Assembly: GCA_035388225.1 (NCBI GenBank)
Contig: DAOOPM010000018.1
Coordinates: 1-64,000 of the forward strand
Reading direction: 5' to 3'
Source of the DNA: SB25 sp029560875
GTDB taxonomy: Bacteria > Bacteroidota > Bacteroidia > Bacteroidales > Tenuifilaceae
DNA: 64,000 bases
How positions within the stretch are numbered: the stretch's first letter is position 1; each line of letters begins with the position of its first letter. The position numbers and the translations under genes are program-made. Below the pieces are notes generated by a model. It searched no databases. It worked only from the letters and a program-made list of their open reading frames with translations, and was not told the origin of the DNA. Below are positions 60,879 through 64,000 of the stretch, piece after piece.

Positions 60879-60904
60879 TTGAAGATAAAAATTGAGTAGG
60901 TTTG
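60879..60904 (+). promoter_or_regulatory. Candidate promoter of the mannose-1-phosphate guanylyltransferase gene
   Basis: TAGGTTTG (60897-60904) is a full -7 match, 23 nt before the start codon. TTG at 60879-60881 gives a 15-nt spacing and TTTG at 60868-60871 gives 25 nt, so the -33 element is not decided. Confidence 0.5.
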
Positions 60905-60927
60905 CAGTTTATTTTAAAAATTAACGC

Positions 60928-62019
60928 ATGGCAGAACGTGATAATCTTTATTGCATAATAATGGCTGGCGGCATTGGTAGCCGTTTCTGGCCTCTAAGCC
61001 GAACATCTCGCCCTAAGCAATTCATTGATATCTTAGGAACGGGTAAATCGTTACTTCAACAAACCTTTGACAGAATGGAGAAGATTTGCCCAGCAGAAAA
61101 TATACTTATTGTAACAAGCACCATTTACCGCGATTTAGTTTTGGAGCAATTGCCAAGAGTAAAACCGGAACAAATACTTCTCGAGCCCATGAGAAGAAAT
61201 ACTGCCCCATGTATTGCCTATGCAACCTATAAAATTCAGCAAACAAACCCAAATGCAATTGCAATAGTGGCACCCAGTGACCACTTAATCCTAAACGAGG
61301 ATAAATTTGTTGAGACCGTAATGAACGCAGTTGCGTTTGCCGAAAAAAACGATGCGCTACTAACTTTAGGGATTAAACCTAGTCGACCAGAAACAGGCTA
61401 TGGCTACATTCAAGTTGATAAACCCGTGAAGGGTTACTCTGGACTTCATAAAGTGAAAACTTTCACCGAAAAGCCAAACCTTGAACTTGCGAAAGTATTT
61501 ATGGATAGTGGTGAATTTTTCTGGAATTCCGGTTTATTCGTATGGAGTCTAAATTCAATCTCTAATGCGTTTGACGAACATCTCCCAGAGATTAGTGCAC
61601 TATTTAAAGACGCATCGTCGAGCTTTGGCTCACATGTAGAAAATAAAATTATTGAAAAAACATACTCAGAATGTAGAAATATCTCTATTGATTATGGAAT
61701 AATGGAAAAAGCAGACAATGTCTACGTTGTTTGCTCTGAGTTTGGCTGGTCCGATTTGGGAACCTGGGGTTCTCTTTATACTCACGTTCCCAAAAATAGT
61801 AAAGGCAATGCTGCCCTATCGAAAAATGTAAAGATGTATAATACTGAAAATACAATTGTAAGTTCAAGCAACAATAAATTGGTTGTTGTTCAAGGTCTGT
61901 CTGATTATATTGTTGTGGACACTAACGATGTGCTTTTAATTTGCAAAATGCAAGATGAACAGCAGATAAAAAACTTTGTAAACGATATCCAACTGGAACA
62001 AGGAGAAAAGTTCTCATAA
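60928..62019 (+). CDS. manC: Mannose-1-phosphate guanylyltransferase
   Basis: The product is 363 residues, the short single-domain type without a fused isomerase. The nucleotidyltransferase signature GGIGSRFWPLSRTSRPKQF lies at residues 14-32. EPMRRNTAPCIAYA, VAPSDHLI, GYGYIQVDKP, KVKTFTEKP and FFWNSGLFVWS are all diagnostic of ManC. It makes GDP-mannose from GTP and mannose-1-phosphate for fucose- or mannose-containing glycans. It stands alone, with its own promoter and a terminator shared with gldN. Confidence 0.95.
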   Translation: MAERDNLYCIIMAGGIGSRFWPLSRTSRPKQFIDILGTGKSLLQQTFDRMEKICPAENILIVTSTIYRDLVLEQLPRVKPEQILLEPMRRNTAPCIAYATYKIQQTNPNAIAIVAPSDHLILNEDKFVETVMNAVAFAEKNDALLTLGIKPSRPETGYGYIQVDKPVKGYSGLHKVKTFTEKPNLELAKVFMDSGEFFWNSGLFVWSLNSISNAFDEHLPEISALFKDASSSFGSHVENKIIEKTYSECRNISIDYGIMEKADNVYVVCSEFGWSDLGTWGSLYTHVPKNSKGNAALSKNVKMYNTENTIVSSSNNKLVVVQGLSDYIVVDTNDVLLICKMQDEQQIKNFVNDIQLEQGEKFS

Positions 62020-62023
62020 AATT

Positions 62024-62047
62024 AAAGGCTGCCTTACGGCAGCCTTT
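62024..62047. terminator. Bidirectional terminator between manC and gldN
   Basis: A perfect 10-bp stem, AAAGGCTGCC with GGCAGCCTTT and loop TTAC, is followed by T's on the plus side (to 62050). A's on the left are limited, so it is strongest for manC but lies between the convergent stops of manC and gldN. Confidence 0.88.
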
Positions 62048-62065
62048 TTTATTTCAGTTTTTATA

Positions 62066-62947
62066 CTAGTATTCCCACAAATCATGTTCTAAATCGAACA
62101 ATTCATTTTTAATCCTATCAGACTCTTGCATAGTTTGAATACCGCCAAAAGTGTAGTCGGCAATTCGTCGGTCATCCCAAACGTTTGACTCTTTAATAAT
62201 GTAGGAAGTAAATCTTCGCTTAAAGAAAATATCATCAAAAGACATTCTCTGAGCATCGTTAAAAGAATTAAACACATCTGTATTAGCTAAAACGGTACGA
62301 GCTTCGGGGAAGTATACCCAGAACAATTGCTTACGTGTAATTTCACCAGCCTGTTCTTCCTCACCACCTGTATTTAAAATTCTCATGGAGTGCATAATTG
62401 GGCAAATTCCAATTATTCTAACATCCATAACAGATCTCTGTTTATCAAAAAACCATTCCTCCTTTACCATTAACTCTTTTATGGAATTCCACTTAATTTC
62501 TCCCTTAATAGTAACGGGAACTTCATTGCCATTCTCATCCATTTGCATCTCTTCCCTATCCACAGCCTCTAAATTAGCCAAAACCTGATCGTAAGATAGG
62601 CGAGTTGTGAATTCTCCATCTAAATCACTATCATAAGCAGTTATTTCATTATACTTAATGGCTCTAATTAAACGTTGAACCAAACTTTCCCTATCCAACA
62701 TAACCTGAGTAGGGAAGTAGAGTGGATAGTTAATCTTCTGACGAAGATCAATAACCCTCCACACTCTCTTAGAGAACATTACATCGGACTCTCTAATATA
62801 AGGATAAGGAATTGGTTGACGAGCCGGCATAGTTTCGCGGGTATAAAACCCATCTCTCACCAAACTCTCTTTACGATCTTGCGCTTGCATACTCAAAGAA
62901 CATGCAAGCATCGATATTCCCGAAAATAAGATAATTAGTCTTTTCAT
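62066..62947 (-). CDS. gldN: Type IX secretion/gliding motility protein GldN
   Basis: The product is 293 residues with a signal peptide (residues 1-22, ending SMQAQD). Family words include RDGFYTRETMPARQPIPYPYIRESDVMFSKRVWRVIDLR near residues 32-70, NYPLYFPTQ, KEEWFFDKQRSVMDVRIIGICP, and KQLFWVYFPEARTVLANTDVFN with the segment RRFTSYIIKESNVWDDR. GldN (PorN) joins GldK and forms periplasmic rings of the T9SS with GldM. It starts 10 bp after gldM, the conserved gldKLMN order. It is the last gene of the operon. The presence of this core explains export of the T9SS-tailed proteins in this window. Confidence 0.95.
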   Translation of the reverse strand: MKRLIILFSGISMLACSLSMQAQDRKESLVRDGFYTRETMPARQPIPYPYIRESDVMFSKRVWRVIDLRQKINYPLYFPTQVMLDRESLVQRLIRAIKYNEITAYDSDLDGEFTTRLSYDQVLANLEAVDREEMQMDENGNEVPVTIKGEIKWNSIKELMVKEEWFFDKQRSVMDVRIIGICPIMHSMRILNTGGEEEQAGEITRKQLFWVYFPEARTVLANTDVFNSFNDAQRMSFDDIFFKRRFTSYIIKESNVWDDRRIADYTFGGIQTMQESDRIKNELFDLEHDLWEY

Positions 62948-62957
62948 ATCTGTAATC

Positions 62958-64000
62958 TTATCTGATCTTTAATACCATATCTGTCAATTCTACAACTTCA
63001 CCACTTGGCCCAACTGCTTTAACATCAGTTATTGCAACCTGGTTACCGGTTCTTAAACTATTAATTATCTTCTTTTGTTCTTCTGTAAACCTTGAACTTG
63101 TAGACTCTCGTTCCTGCAAGAAACCACCAATAGTAGAAGACAATTTAAATCCTACAACTTTATATTTTAATTCGAAGTCAAAGTCTGGCGGCATTTCTGC
63201 AATTACACCAAGCGAAGCTGCAAGTTGATTCTTCTCGACAGATTTTCCAGTTACACCAATAATTTTGGGGAATGGAGGTGGAACTTTCTTTACCCTAAAG
63301 GTCTTAGTTCCCATTGCTTGTTTGCGCCGACCCTCGCCCTCTGCGTAAACAGTTATCTCACATGAAGTTATCCCTGCTCCTGGTTGAGCGACATAACTAC
63401 CACTACCAACCAATTTTATTGAACCCTTGCTTATTGTTGCTGAAACTTTATCTGGTGGTACTCCTGGTATAGAAATATCCAACGGATTATCTACTCCTAA
63501 GTAGAGCACATTCATTTTGGTAGCAGCAATAACAACGTTCGGCGGAATAACAACATAACTATGCTTAAACGGCTTTCTTACAACGGTCCCATCTGGTGCT
63601 TTCATTTCAATTAGACCACCCCAAGACATCGAACCAGTACTACCAGCCCTCTTTGTAAATTGACCTTTTCCGTTTTTATCTACTGGAATATTTTCCTCTC
63701 CACCAATTGGTTTATAATCATACTCTCTAGTTACAGAATTAAAAGTAGAGTCAAAGCGACATAAGTAAATTCTAGGCTGCTGAGTTGTATCTGATGCAGC
63801 AAGAAAAACCTCTGCTTTAAAGTCTGTACCCTGAAATACAACATTGGAACTAGGAATAACGGTCGCTTTTAAAACATTAAATTTAAAGTCTGATGCGCCA
63901 ATTTGCTGTAATAAATAATTCAAAATCTCCGCTTCGGTATTCAATATATCTACTTGAACCTTTGTCAACTGTGGTATTACGGAAATTAATGGAATATGTT
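62958..64000 (-). CDS. gldM: Type IX secretion/gliding motility protein GldM, C-terminal part
   Basis: The visible 346 residues are the C-terminal two-thirds; the frame is open to the window edge (upstream codons read ...HIPLISVIPQ before LTKVQVDILNTEAEIL). An apparent TTG start at 63968 is therefore not the real start. The KLQ-D-x-NTEAEI helix leads into the D2-D4 periplasmic domains: PSSNVVFQGTDFKAEVFLAASD, GVDNPLDISIPGVPPDKVSATIS, VKKVPPPFPKIIGVTGKSVEKN and KVVGFKLSSTIGGFLQERES. GldM spans the periplasm and couples the GldL proton motor to the outer membrane GldK/GldN ring. gldL and gldK should lie just beyond the right edge. Confidence 0.95.
   Translation of the reverse strand, partial: HIPLISVIPQLTKVQVDILNTEAEILNYLLQQIGASDFKFNVLKATVIPSSNVVFQGTDFKAEVFLAASDTTQQPRIYLCRFDSTFNSVTREYDYKPIGGEENIPVDKNGKGQFTKRAGSTGSMSWGGLIEMKAPDGTVVRKPFKHSYVVIPPNVVIAATKMNVLYLGVDNPLDISIPGVPPDKVSATISKGSIKLVGSGSYVAQPGAGITSCEITVYAEGEGRRKQAMGTKTFRVKKVPPPFPKIIGVTGKSVEKNQLAASLGVIAEMPPDFDFELKYKVVGFKLSSTIGGFLQERESTSSRFTEEQKKIINSLRTGNQVAITDVKAVGPSGEVVELTDMVLKIR

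Noticed and set aside
63966..63968. TTG at 63968 as the start of gldM
   Set aside because: The reading frame continues open to the window edge and the encoded helix matches the internal part of GldM, so the gene is simply truncated by the window.

Overview
The window looks like a chromosomal segment of an anaerobic or facultative Bacteroidota (probably Bacteroidales or Marinilabiliales level; the species is not recognisable to me). Support comes from type IX secretion and gliding components (GldM and GldN at the right edge, a PorP/SprF protein), T9SS-exported surface proteins, Bacteroidota-type promoters (TTG or TTTG, about 19 nt, then TAnnTTTG), and weak ribosome binding sites. Anaerobic metabolism is indicated by a tungsten/molybdenum aldehyde:ferredoxin oxidoreductase, a 2[4Fe-4S] ferredoxin, an Fe-S serine dehydratase, a MeaB GTPase (methylmalonyl-CoA pathway) and an FNR-like regulator.

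Layout. 0-2.6 kb: a surface adhesin cut by the left edge, preceded by a small protein resembling its N-terminus. 3-8 kb: housekeeping genes (asnS-rpoN-PAP2-like, an S1-domain protein of the CvfB type, a 55-aa ferredoxin). 8-22.5 kb: an operon of a 4524-residue repeat adhesin with a T9SS type B sorting domain, followed by a PorP/SprF partner. 22.8-32 kb: M20 amidohydrolase, DUF1573 protein, meaB, thiF/thiS-like pair, FtsB/DivIC-like protein, galM, aldehyde ferredoxin oxidoreductase and an unknown exported protein. 33-38.6 kb: TetR-TolC-HlyD-ABC2-ABC2 efflux operon without an ATPase. 38.7-40 kb: ECF sigma operon. 40-44.5 kb: AAA/DUF4143 ATPase, a small membrane protein and a zinc-type ABC importer. 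44.6-47.8 kb: a 27-repeat LRR protein with a T9SS type A tail. 48-53.8 kb: a propeller-like exported protein, serine dehydratase and a sugar transferase.

53.8-59.3 kb is the most interesting region. A DUF134 regulator and a NifX-like metal-cluster protein converge on an operon encoding a sulfide:quinone-reductase-like flavoprotein, DUF1641, a TusE/DsrC-like protein and a DsrE-like protein. That operon is divergent from an FNR-type regulator gene. Two regulatory designs are visible: duplicated TTGAGCATATGC sites placed on the DUF134 promoter and start codon, and a perfect FNR-consensus palindrome, TTGATATATATCAA, in the divergent region. I infer a redox-controlled sulfur-relay or persulfide-handling module that does not rely on nearby dsrAB.

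59-64 kb holds MlaF/MlaE lipid-transport genes, a mannose-1-phosphate guanylyltransferase, gldN and truncated gldM. The intergenic DNA carries several palindromic elements, including three near-identical copies of a CCCCTCAAGGGTTT inverted repeat at 31.2, 40.1 and 41.4 kb, two of which flank the AAA/DUF4143 gene. No tRNA, rRNA, CRISPR array, insertion sequence or prophage was seen. All functions are assigned by reading motifs and by family knowledge; no database search was run.
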